NCBI GenBank assembly: GCA_039105265.1
Contig: JAPFFF010000044.1
Coordinates: forward strand, 1-64,000
DNA length: 64,000 nucleotides
Source: Tritrichomonas musculus
Lineage: Eukaryota; Parabasalia; Tritrichomonadida; Tritrichomonadidae
Direction of reading: 5' to 3'
Both the position numbers and the translations under genes were made by a program. The notes below the pieces were generated by a model. It saw only the letters and a list, made by a program, of their open reading frames with translations. It did no database searches and had not been told where the DNA came from. Below, piece after piece: positions 1 to 8,570 of this stretch; position 1 is the stretch's first letter, and the number at the start of each line of letters is the position of its first letter.

Positions 1-3
1 ATA

Positions 4-921
4 ATGTTTGCATTAAATAAAGCTTATTTAGTAATAATCAATGTAAACACCAAATACCTAATTGTTGAACCAATTGATTACAAGTCTGAGTATTATGTAA
101 TCAAAGTAATTGATAAACTAGTCAATAAAAGAAATATCAGAATTGAAACAATTAAATGTGATGGTGAAAAGGCTTTTATATCAAATGCATTCAAAAGTTA
201 TTGCAACGGTGAAGAGCAAAGATATCAATTAGACAAACACACAATTAAATTCAAAGCACCAAACAAAATAAAGTTAATCATTGATGATTCACCTTTCACG
301 AATGCACATAAATGTGTCGATGCAGTAATCAGAACATTACGAAATGCTTTCGGTCAATCACAACAACGAATGACAAACAATGTATTGATACAACAAACGG
401 TTGAATGGTACAATAACACGCCTCATGCATCTCTTCGTTTATTGAATCCTTTATACACATCATTTGACGAAGAAACTGATGAATACCTTGACAAACGACA
501 ATCAAAATACATTTATCTAACACCTCAACAGATGCAAGATGACCGCGACCTTGAATGGCAGTACATAAGAGCCAAATCAATGCAATTGAAAGAGATTCAA
601 CAAAAACAACGATTTAAAGGTCTTCTGTCATATAAACCCAAAAATATAATACTCATTCACACCGATTACGGAAAAACAGAAAAGAAACATGAAAAGCGAA
701 GAAGAGTATTCAATGAACTTGCTGAATTCATTTGTTATGAATCAGGAAACGTTAAATGTAAACTATTAAATCCTTTGCGTCAAACTAACAAAACACTGAA
801 GAACAAAACAATAATAACAGTTCCAATCATGTACACAAAATATGTTTGTTCATCAATAGATGCTTTGAATGATGATTATAAAGTATTCTTTTTGACTTAT
901 AAAACGCAAAATGAAAGCTAA
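4..921 (+). CDS. Maverick retroviral-type integrase (5' end probably outside window)
   Basis: This is a DDE/D recombinase that would insert the Maverick into the genome. The segment around KCDGEKAF (second acidic residue near D53), followed by DAVIRTLRNAFGQ (third position near 106, D where many integrases have E) and VEWYNNTPHASL (about 133-144), is the layout of retroviral/Maverick integrase cores. The first catalytic Asp is expected near or before residue 13, where INVNT is seen, so the ATG at position 4 may be internal and the gene truncated by the window edge. The C-terminal third is basic and ends in a beta-rich stretch that could be a chromodomain-like or DNA-binding module. The stop overlaps the next ORF by 11 nt in another frame, typical of compact viral-like gene packing. 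Confidence 0.85.
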   Translation: MFALNKAYLVIINVNTKYLIVEPIDYKSEYYVIKVIDKLVNKRNIRIETIKCDGEKAFISNAFKSYCNGEEQRYQLDKHTIKFKAPNKIKLIIDDSPFTNAHKCVDAVIRTLRNAFGQSQQRMTNNVLIQQTVEWYNNTPHASLRLLNPLYTSFDEETDEYLDKRQSKYIYLTPQQMQDDRDLEWQYIRAKSMQLKEIQQKQRFKGLLSYKPKNIILIHTDYGKTEKKHEKRRRVFNELAEFICYESGNVKCKLLNPLRQTNKTLKNKTIITVPIMYTKYVCSSIDALNDDYKVFFLTYKTQNES

Positions 922-1261
922 ACAACCAATCACAAAACGATACTATCACACACAATCAAAAGATTTTAATCTTCCTGATGATTTCGTTTATAGTCGCAAC
1001 AAGAAGTACATTGTTGTTCAGTATTGTGGGGCTGTTGTCAATCAACATATTGTCGGTGATTTGATGGTTCATTCAGATATAGTTGAATTCATGCCTTTCT
1101 GTGACCATTTCATTATGCTTGCTAACAGACGACAAACCAAATACAGAAAATATGAGTGTCTGAACAACACAAAAAAAGAATATCATTTATGGTTCACAGA
1201 TATGAAAGGAAACGTTATTGAACCTGAATCATTTATATTCAGTTGTCTTTTGATTTATTAA
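911..1261 (+). CDS. small beta-rich Maverick protein, possible single-jelly-roll virion protein
   Basis: The protein has 116 residues and no recognised family. It starts within the integrase 3' end and is followed 12 nt later by the next gene on the same strand, so the three probably act as one transcription block. Alternating hydrophobic residues suggest about seven beta strands. The pattern VGDLMVHSDIVEF followed by a C-terminal FTDMKGNVIEPESFIFSCL recalls the closing strands of small capsid/penton-type beta sandwiches in virus-like elements, where a turn with D-x-x-G precedes the last strand. That comparison is by eye only and the assignment as a minor capsid protein is a weak inference. 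No transmembrane segment or signal peptide is visible. Confidence 0.6.
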   Translation: MKAKQPITKRYYHTQSKDFNLPDDFVYSRNKKYIVVQYCGAVVNQHIVGDLMVHSDIVEFMPFCDHFIMLANRRQTKYRKYECLNNTKKEYHLWFTDMKGNVIEPESFIFSCLLIY

Positions 1262-1273
1262 TGACTATTCAAA

Positions 1274-2386
1274 ATGGATTCTCATGTATTTTATTTAAAT
1301 CCGAATCAATTGGCTGATATGAGTAATTATAAAATTAATGGTGTAGCACCGATTGCATTTGCTATGATTACGACTACTGAATCAAGGTCAATTTATATTT
1401 TTCCATCAACTTTTACATTTCCGAGGCAAGTTCAAAGTATTTATAAAGGTACAACATTAACGACTAGACCTGCATGGATGTTATATTTAATTGGTGATGG
1501 AATTTATAGTCCGTCATACATATTTATACGAAAGATACTACCAGGATTTCAAGAACCTGTATTTGTATTATTAAATGATAACACACCTAAAGATATAACA
1601 AATTATTATGTAGAATATGATGGTGAAGCTTATTTTAATAGAGTAAATTTCGCTTTTACTTATGAGGTATTCATGAATGCATTTAATAATATAATTACTG
1701 CAGCTGATACAGGTTATAATCCTAATGCAAATAAAACATATATATCATTCACCGTTTATGATAATCCAAACTTAATACCGATAATTGATTTCTATGATAA
1801 CACAGAACCAGGTTCTGACACCAATGATATTAGAATACAAACAATGAACGATTTAAATCAAAATACGAATTATAAACCGAAGAAACCTGCACATTTAGGT
1901 TTTCGAAATGATACTATATTCACTGAATATCCTATATTCAAACCAAATATAAAACCCGATAACGAAACAACAGCAAATGAAACAACAGAAAATATTAAAT
2001 CATTAACTCCCAATCCACCAAGAAAGCATAAATCAAAAGAAAATGATAACAAAGTTCATTTTTCAGCATCAGCCATAAGTACAAAACCAAATTATCCAAC
2101 AAGCTATGAACCTATGGAAATTGAAGACGATTGGCATGTAAGAAATCAAAATCAATCACAAGGCTTTTATTTTGAAACACCAAATCCTAATAAGACATCA
2201 AATTATTCTGAACGACAACAAAACATAAATAATGATACTTTTGAAGACTTGTCAACTTCACTTGATAATCAGCAAGACCAGAAGAAACAACCACAATCAA
2301 CAAAACGTTATAGTTTTAGAATCGTTTCAGACCCAAATGACAAAAAAATAATAATAATAATAACAATAATGGAGGTTTTGATTTAA
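1274..2386 (+). CDS. Maverick-encoded protein of unknown function, disordered C-terminus
   Basis: The protein has 370 residues and I do not recognise it. Residues 1 to about 190 are beta-rich and aromatic, with many Y, F and I residues alternating with polar ones, consistent with a beta-sandwich structural domain. Residues from about 200 to the end are rich in N, Q, P, K and T and look disordered. The gene lies 12 nt after the 116-residue ORF and converges on the minus-strand 764-residue ORF with only a few bases between stops. Position and composition suggest a virion structural or assembly protein, but nothing in the sequence proves it. The extreme 3' end runs into an AT-only (ATA/ATAA) stretch encoding III residues, possibly a slipped extension. 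Confidence 0.6.
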   Translation: MDSHVFYLNPNQLADMSNYKINGVAPIAFAMITTTESRSIYIFPSTFTFPRQVQSIYKGTTLTTRPAWMLYLIGDGIYSPSYIFIRKILPGFQEPVFVLLNDNTPKDITNYYVEYDGEAYFNRVNFAFTYEVFMNAFNNIITAADTGYNPNANKTYISFTVYDNPNLIPIIDFYDNTEPGSDTNDIRIQTMNDLNQNTNYKPKKPAHLGFRNDTIFTEYPIFKPNIKPDNETTANETTENIKSLTPNPPRKHKSKENDNKVHFSASAISTKPNYPTSYEPMEIEDDWHVRNQNQSQGFYFETPNPNKTSNYSERQQNINNDTFEDLSTSLDNQQDQKKQPQSTKRYSFRIVSDPNDKKIIIIITIMEVLI

Positions 2387-2391
2387 ATTAA

Positions 2392-4686
2392 TTATTCATT
2401 ATTCATTCTTTGATGTAATGGTTTAAGATTAACAGCAAAATTATCATATTTATTTTTGTTCTGCAATTTGCTTTCTTTGAGTTGTGCTTTGAATGCTGTG
2501 TATCCACAATTTGGATATATATCTCTTTCTATTGCTGCAGAGATTCGTTTAATGAAATTATCTTTAACGTTCTTAATATCTTCTGGCGTTGCTTCTTTAA
2601 TTCCTTCTGCATTTCGTTTCAACCTGTTATATCCTTCTTGCTTACTTACATCAACATTGAAACCAACACCAAAGACAACATAATCAATGTAATGCATTAA
2701 TTCAGTAAATTGTTTACCCCATTGACTTGGTTCAGCCTTTAATTCTCCTGATGTGATATCAATAGCTTTATCAATAATCTTCTCAACATATGATTGAACA
2801 TTCTTTCCTAATACTGAAACATATTCTTTATTGTTCTGTTGTTTCCAATATGTCCATTGTTCATATGTTAATATCTTTCCATTGAACTTATTGTCTTGAA
2901 TGATTTCTTTGAAAGGAGCATCAAAGAGATAAGCAAATAACATATTTGATACAGCAAGGTAATTGATGAGTTTCTTCAAAGGAGATAATACAAAGAATTG
3001 TTCGTCATTCCAATACACTTTCCAGACTTTAGAAAAGATTGATGACCAATAAGAACTTGGTGTAATACGTTTGCTGACTCTTGCTTTTCCCAGACCCATA
3101 GGACCGTAATAATTTTCTAGCTCTTGCATTTCTTTTCCCTTTGTTAATTTGTATTGACCAGCATCCCAATCAATTTTCTTGATATCTTTATCAAATAATG
3201 ATTGAATCCATTTATTGAACGGCATTTCTTTTCTTTCTTGTTTTGTTTTAATAACAGATTTCCAAACTTTCTTGTAAGGAGAAGCAAATACAAGCTTGTA
3301 TCCGTTAATGATTGAAGGATTACCGTTCCTATCAATTAAAACAACATCATCAACTTTATCACCGTTCAAGTCTGTTATTGAGTTTCCTAACGGGTCTTTG
3401 GCATTTTCTGGTAATAAACGATATCTTGGTTTACCGTCTTTATCAACTGAATTCTTACAGTATTCAATAGCTGTATCACGACAAGCTGCATTCGGAATGT
3501 ATTTGATTCTGAAGTTTCCGTTAATAATCATATCAATAAATTTATCTCTGTAATAGGATATATTACCACCAACCCGAGGTATTTCAAGCTTGTCAAATGA
3601 ATCCTTTAATGTTGAGTTAACAAGAGGCATATCTTTTTTATCACGACGTCCGCGAGTATTCTTTGAGGGTTGCTTTGCATTTCTTATTAATTCATCAAGT
3701 ATTTCAGCATCTGCTTTGTTATCTTCTGCATATCCTTTGTATTTCCTTGCAAAAGGTGATTTAATTTCTTGTGCTTCTTCTTCATTATCAACATATCTGT
3801 ATGGTTGTTTTGCAGGTGTTTTTGTATATCTGTATGCTTCGGTTGCTGCTTCATCATCATCATGCCAATCATCTAATTCATCATCATATAATGATTGAAG
3901 AGGTCCGTTATTATTGTTGTTGTCGTCTGCCATTTTATTAGTTGAAAAATTATTTTTATTGTGTTCCTTTGATGGTTCAATAAAAGAATCAGATAAATCA
4001 TCGTTTTTCAATATTAATGACTCAGAATCTGATTCGCTTAATGTTATATTAATTAATGAATCTTCACTGTCTTTAGGCAATTGTATTGTCGAGTCATTTT
4101 CATCAGAATCACTCGGAGTTATGCGTTTTCTTCTTGGTGTTCTTCGTTTATTAGTATCAAGTGTTGGTTCATGTATGCTTGTTCTCTTTCTTCTTCCTTT
4201 GTTGGTTTGTGGTGTTTGACTCTTTCTCGGTGGTTTGATGGGTGATGAACGAAAACCGTCAGAGCTATAATTTAAATCATCATTGACAACAATATTAAAG
4301 TAATTGATAATGATATCAAGACTTTTTTTATCTGTTGTGTACTCTTTTAAACTAAGGAATTGATTGCCTTTACTTTTAATACCAGCATTGATTTTGTTCA
4401 TCAATGAAACAAATCGACGAAACTTGACTTTCATTTCACGAATCTTTCCCACACTTCTTCCTGTATATTCATTGTTTTGTATTTGATACAACAAATTAAT
4501 TAAATCATTGGGGTGTTCTAGTTTGTATGTACTGAGAAACGTGTTCTTAAAATAATCTATCGGGTCCTCTAGTTCTTCATCATCATCAGGTTTAGATACC
4601 TCACTATCAAATATAGTTTCATCATCAATATTACTTAAATCTAATTCAAAGCTATCAGATGAATTATTTTTATCTTGTTTTGACAT
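2392..4686 (-). CDS. large Maverick protein with Ca-loop-like DxNxD motif, candidate virion protein
   Basis: The protein has 764 residues. The N-terminal 340 or so are charged, low in complexity and S/D/E/K/R-rich (KPPRKSQTP, RRKRTS and several acidic runs), likely disordered. A folded part follows. Near residues 433-458 sits DLNGDKVDDVVLIDRNGNP followed by an INGY segment. This resembles a calcium-binding DxNxDxxDD loop and resembles, from memory only, motifs in structural proteins of large DNA viruses. A W/Y-rich helical part follows (about 540-700). The gene diverges from the fibre-like gene with only 22 nt between the two ATGs, so the promoters must be shared or overlap. It is a candidate for a capsid-associated or other virion protein, but no family was identified. 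Confidence 0.65.
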   Translation of the reverse strand: MSKQDKNNSSDSFELDLSNIDDETIFDSEVSKPDDDEELEDPIDYFKNTFLSTYKLEHPNDLINLLYQIQNNEYTGRSVGKIREMKVKFRRFVSLMNKINAGIKSKGNQFLSLKEYTTDKKSLDIIINYFNIVVNDDLNYSSDGFRSSPIKPPRKSQTPQTNKGRRKRTSIHEPTLDTNKRRTPRRKRITPSDSDENDSTIQLPKDSEDSLINITLSESDSESLILKNDDLSDSFIEPSKEHNKNNFSTNKMADDNNNNNGPLQSLYDDELDDWHDDDEAATEAYRYTKTPAKQPYRYVDNEEEAQEIKSPFARKYKGYAEDNKADAEILDELIRNAKQPSKNTRGRRDKKDMPLVNSTLKDSFDKLEIPRVGGNISYYRDKFIDMIINGNFRIKYIPNAACRDTAIEYCKNSVDKDGKPRYRLLPENAKDPLGNSITDLNGDKVDDVVLIDRNGNPSIINGYKLVFASPYKKVWKSVIKTKQERKEMPFNKWIQSLFDKDIKKIDWDAGQYKLTKGKEMQELENYYGPMGLGKARVSKRITPSSYWSSIFSKVWKVYWNDEQFFVLSPLKKLINYLAVSNMLFAYLFDAPFKEIIQDNKFNGKILTYEQWTYWKQQNNKEYVSVLGKNVQSYVEKIIDKAIDITSGELKAEPSQWGKQFTELMHYIDYVVFGVGFNVDVSKQEGYNRLKRNAEGIKEATPEDIKNVKDNFIKRISAAIERDIYPNCGYTAFKAQLKESKLQNKNKYDNFAVNLKPLHQRMNNE

Positions 4687-4708
4687 TGTTTAGTTTCTAA
4701 TAAATTGA

Positions 4709-7700
4709 ATGTTTACGATTGAGCAGAGCGGACACATAACAAAAACAAATACTATTGACGGATTGATTAACGAATACATTAAAAGATATGTCGATAATTA
4801 TGTTATCAAAGGTGATACATCGAACGGAAACGTAGGGATTTCAAACGGAAATGGAATCACTAAGGAACAATTGAATGAAGCAGTTAACGGATTGCGTGAT
4901 TATGTTATCAACAATTATGCTTTATCAACTGATATACCTGAACCAATTGATATAACGAATTATGCATTGAAGACGGATATACCAGAAGTACTCAAAAATA
5001 GTGAGTTGCAATTGAACATAAAAGAACTATTACCCGACGAAATGTTTCAGAAATTGATGGCTGAAGATGATAAACCATTATCAGCTCAAGCATCAATGTG
5101 TTTAACAAGTATAGCAGTTAATGAAGGTTTTCAATCGGCTTTGGATGATTGTGCCGAACGATATGTTCCAAAAGATGATTTGAAGAATTACATCACGAGA
5201 GATAATTTGACTGTATCAACTGAATACACAATTGAAATCAAGACATATATGTTTCCTAATATAGGTCCAGTACCAGAAGAATATGAAGAAAACGGAATGG
5301 ATACATCTCACGTTTTACCGTTCAAAGAAGGAACACATTTGGTTGGTTATAAATTAGACAATAGTGGTAATATATTCCATTTTGATATCAGATTTAAGAC
5401 AAATGAATTATATGCTGATGATGAATATAACGTTAAACAACATGAAGCTGAAGGATTTGAAAGTGAAGGGGAGTATTTTGAATTAGTGTGGGATGAATTT
5501 ACTGGAGCAATTTATGATAGATATCAATACCTTCCAATAACAATAACATTAGCAGAAACAAATGATGAATTAGCATTGAAGAGTGATATACCTGAACCTG
5601 TTGATTTGACACCGTATTATACTAGTGCACAAGCTGATGAGAAGTTCGTCGATGAGGATGAATTGGCTTATGAATTAGATAAGTATGAAACGAAAACAGT
5701 TGCAGAAGGAAAATATGCAATGAAGAGTGAAATCCCAGAAATTATTGAGGGTCAAACAACAATTCAATTCGAAATCGTCAATAATACAATTCCTGATTTG
5801 GATTACAACACATATCATGAAATGATTGAGCAATACGGGTTGGATATTGTTTCATCAAACAGTTTTTATACGGGTCATTATGTTCATGTAGACTATTCGT
5901 ACAATGACGATGATGACGAACAACCCTCTCAGATAATGCGTATCGAAGGAAGTGATTCAAGTATTTGGTTTTTGTATGACAGCCATGAATTAATCAATCC
6001 AGGAACTGGCGATACACCAGAAGTTTTATCGTGTTCAATTACCAAAACTATCGAACCAACAGACAGAAACGCTTATTCAGCTAGATATGTGTCGAATACT
6101 TATGCATTGAAGACGGATATACCAGAACCAGTTGACTTGACACCGTATTATACTAGTGCACAAGCTGATGAGAAGTTTGTTGATGAAGATGAATTAGCTT
6201 ATGAATTAGATAAGTATGCATTGAAAACAGATATACCAACAATTCCAACTGATTTGGTTAATGAATCTGCATTGAATACTGCATTATACGGAACTGAATT
6301 GAATATTGAATATCCGAATCCCGTTCGTGATTATATATTTGTAAAACCATACTTACCAGAAACCGATATACATGTGATATTTGATGTTAATTGGGGTTCT
6401 AACAAGGATTACATTAACAATATTCAACATTTTGATTTGATATTCAAGCCTTATGAAAAATATATGAGAGGGTATAGAATGATGTTAGATAATGGATTAT
6501 CTATTGTATGGTATGACCGTGGCGAATTTATGTTGTGTAATTCAAGTGGCAATACTCAATGGTTAATCAACGTCATTAAAGCACAAATCGAATCACCATT
6601 TATTAAAACTGCAAATGTTGTTGATGAAAATCCAGAACAAATCACAATTCAATGTACACAGAATGAAAGTGGTTGTGTAGTTCCTGATGATGATATAAGA
6701 AGAGTATTCACAACCAAAAATATTATCGTCAAATTCAAACGAAATGCTGATGATGCATCATATGAAGAAGTTGAATACGAATACAGTTTATATAAAAGTT
6801 TGAATATGATTTACAAATCAACAAGCAATGAATTAATAAATATTAATTATAATACCCATATCGTTTCATTGAGAGCTGAGGACGATACACTGACTAATAT
6901 TTATGATGCATCTATCACATTAATCAGCATCCGACCTGTGAATGATGATATGATTACTTCGGTGAAATATGTGAATGATAACTTTGCACTGAAGTCAAAC
7001 GTCATAACAGAAGAACAACTAATAAAAAAATGTGCTATTGATTGCGGACCGATTACAGAGGGCGGTGAAATATCAATTCATTATCTAAAACTTGAAGATA
7101 AGGTAATTAAACTGGAATATATAGTAGGTGATTATGCGCTATGTTTGGAAATAAGAATATTATTCTATGATACAACTGGAAATCCTCATAACATTGTTCT
7201 TGTATTACATCAAAGAACTGTGTATTTCGACAATTTCAAATTCCCATTCTATTATGAAGACACTGTTGATATAACATCAGGAAGACCCCTGACATATAAT
7301 TTCCCGATAGGCGGATATTCTTGGACAACTACTCAGGAATTATTAGATGCTAAACAAATATATTCAAGATGCATCATGTCCCGAGGTTATTTAGCAAAAT
7401 ATAAGGCTGCTATTTACGGTGCACAATCAAACACAACAATCACACATTACTCGCCGATTGAATCATCAATGAACTCTGTTAGTGATTTCGTTGTTGGTTC
7501 TCCAGTGTATATGACAGGTAAGGTTTACAAACATGTTGGTGATGAATGGAAACCATCAACAGCAGATGATACAACTGATTGTATTTGTAGTGTCAAGACA
7601 TCAGGAACATGGAAGGAGTATGTCGGTATATGTGTGAGAATCGATGACAAAAATAAATGTATCACATTTAGTTCACATGGTGATTATATGGTTCACGTTA

Positions 7701-7870
7701 ATGATTCATCATGTTATTCAATCGGTGATGAGGTGTTTATCGATAATGAAGACAATAAGCTGAAAGTTCTTTCAGGAGAGACAGCAATAACATCAAAAAT
7801 AAAACGTATGACTGTTGGAATCATTACAAGTATCATTGATGAAAGAACATTAGCTGTATTCAAAGAGTAA
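4709..7870 (+). CDS. fibre-like Maverick protein with YALKTDIP repeats
   Basis: The protein has 1053 residues and resembles phage tail or head fibres in architecture. Short modules containing NYALKTDIPEP or NYALSTDIPEP recur near residues 70-95, 285, 470 and 510, separated by beta-rich domains of 100-200 residues. Such YALKSDIP-type repeats are common in trimeric phage fibres. One block of about 30 residues, PVDLTPYYTSAQADEKFVDE plus its continuation, occurs twice 177 residues apart. The C-terminal 130 residues (SPVYMTGKVYKHVGDEWK onward) form a compact beta-rich head ending in VFKE. The role is inferred to be attachment or decoration of a virion. The gene is divergent from the 764-residue ORF and ends six bases before the convergent HNH gene. 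Confidence 0.75.
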   Translation: MFTIEQSGHITKTNTIDGLINEYIKRYVDNYVIKGDTSNGNVGISNGNGITKEQLNEAVNGLRDYVINNYALSTDIPEPIDITNYALKTDIPEVLKNSELQLNIKELLPDEMFQKLMAEDDKPLSAQASMCLTSIAVNEGFQSALDDCAERYVPKDDLKNYITRDNLTVSTEYTIEIKTYMFPNIGPVPEEYEENGMDTSHVLPFKEGTHLVGYKLDNSGNIFHFDIRFKTNELYADDEYNVKQHEAEGFESEGEYFELVWDEFTGAIYDRYQYLPITITLAETNDELALKSDIPEPVDLTPYYTSAQADEKFVDEDELAYELDKYETKTVAEGKYAMKSEIPEIIEGQTTIQFEIVNNTIPDLDYNTYHEMIEQYGLDIVSSNSFYTGHYVHVDYSYNDDDDEQPSQIMRIEGSDSSIWFLYDSHELINPGTGDTPEVLSCSITKTIEPTDRNAYSARYVSNTYALKTDIPEPVDLTPYYTSAQADEKFVDEDELAYELDKYALKTDIPTIPTDLVNESALNTALYGTELNIEYPNPVRDYIFVKPYLPETDIHVIFDVNWGSNKDYINNIQHFDLIFKPYEKYMRGYRMMLDNGLSIVWYDRGEFMLCNSSGNTQWLINVIKAQIESPFIKTANVVDENPEQITIQCTQNESGCVVPDDDIRRVFTTKNIIVKFKRNADDASYEEVEYEYSLYKSLNMIYKSTSNELININYNTHIVSLRAEDDTLTNIYDASITLISIRPVNDDMITSVKYVNDNFALKSNVITEEQLIKKCAIDCGPITEGGEISIHYLKLEDKVIKLEYIVGDYALCLEIRILFYDTTGNPHNIVLVLHQRTVYFDNFKFPFYYEDTVDITSGRPLTYNFPIGGYSWTTTQELLDAKQIYSRCIMSRGYLAKYKAAIYGAQSNTTITHYSPIESSMNSVSDFVVGSPVYMTGKVYKHVGDEWKPSTADDTTDCICSVKTSGTWKEYVGICVRIDDKNKCITFSSHGDYMVHVNDSSCYSIGDEVFIDNEDNKLKVLSGETAITSKIKRMTVGIITSIIDERTLAVFKE

Positions 7871-7876
7871 ATCAAA

Positions 7877-8515
7877 TCAAATCAAATCATGTTGATGTTT
7901 GAATCTATTAATATATACGCTAACTTTTTGATTATTTATATCGTTCATTGAAATAAATTCATTGCCTGATTTATTTGTATTGATATGAAGAATTTTATAA
8001 ATACTATCAGTAATCTTTGCATAAAAAATGTCTTCATTATTAGTATCATCATGGTAATAATAATACGTGTTTTCTTCAAATTCTTTCCTTTCTGTCTTTG
8101 TTTCATAGAAATCAATAACAATTGCATCATCAGGTATGTCATCAATGAATTCATATTGAATACCTTTATAATTTGATTTATTTTTATTATTCTCTGAACT
8201 TGATACAAATCGTAAATTATCAAGATGATAATCAGTTTTGATTCTATTCTTATGGTCGACTTGTGGTAGATTATTAGGGTTTTCAATAAATTGCTTTGCT
8301 ACAAGAATATGTTTATAATATATTTTGTTATTTAGGTTTACACACGGATAAACATTTTGTCTGTATTCACCTTCAGCTATTATTTTTCCTGTTTTCTTAT
8401 TCTTGATGTTATAAGGGAAAGTTGTTTGAATTTCATAATCACTTTCAAAACCTTTCAAAGGTTCAAATTCAGCTTCAGCATTTTCAATTTGTGTTTGTTC
8501 AGTTGGTTGACTCAT
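7877..8515 (-). CDS. NUMOD4/HNH-type homing-like endonuclease
   Basis: The protein has 212 residues. Residues 20-115 show the order typical of NUMOD4-HNH endonucleases: a YEIQTTFPYNIKNKKTG strand region, then YKHILVAKQFIENPNN (His 69), QVDHKNRIKTDYHLDNLRFV (Asp 87, His 88) and SSSENNKNKSNYKG. These residues form the His-Asn-His metal site. The C-terminal 90 residues are not recognisable. Such genes usually spread as free-standing homing endonucleases that cut intron- or insert-free alleles. Here the gene lies between the fibre-like gene and the polymerase gene, in the same orientation as the polymerase, about 55 nt downstream of it. It is probably intact. Whether it serves the Maverick or parasitises it is unknown. 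Confidence 0.8.
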   Translation of the reverse strand: MSQPTEQTQIENAEAEFEPLKGFESDYEIQTTFPYNIKNKKTGKIIAEGEYRQNVYPCVNLNNKIYYKHILVAKQFIENPNNLPQVDHKNRIKTDYHLDNLRFVSSSENNKNKSNYKGIQYEFIDDIPDDAIVIDFYETKTERKEFEENTYYYYHDDTNNEDIFYAKITDSIYKILHINTNKSGNEFISMNDINNQKVSVYINRFKHQHDLI

Positions 8516-8570
8516 TTATAACAAAAATAAAAAAATTGATTTTTTAAAATAAAATCATTAAATTAATTGT

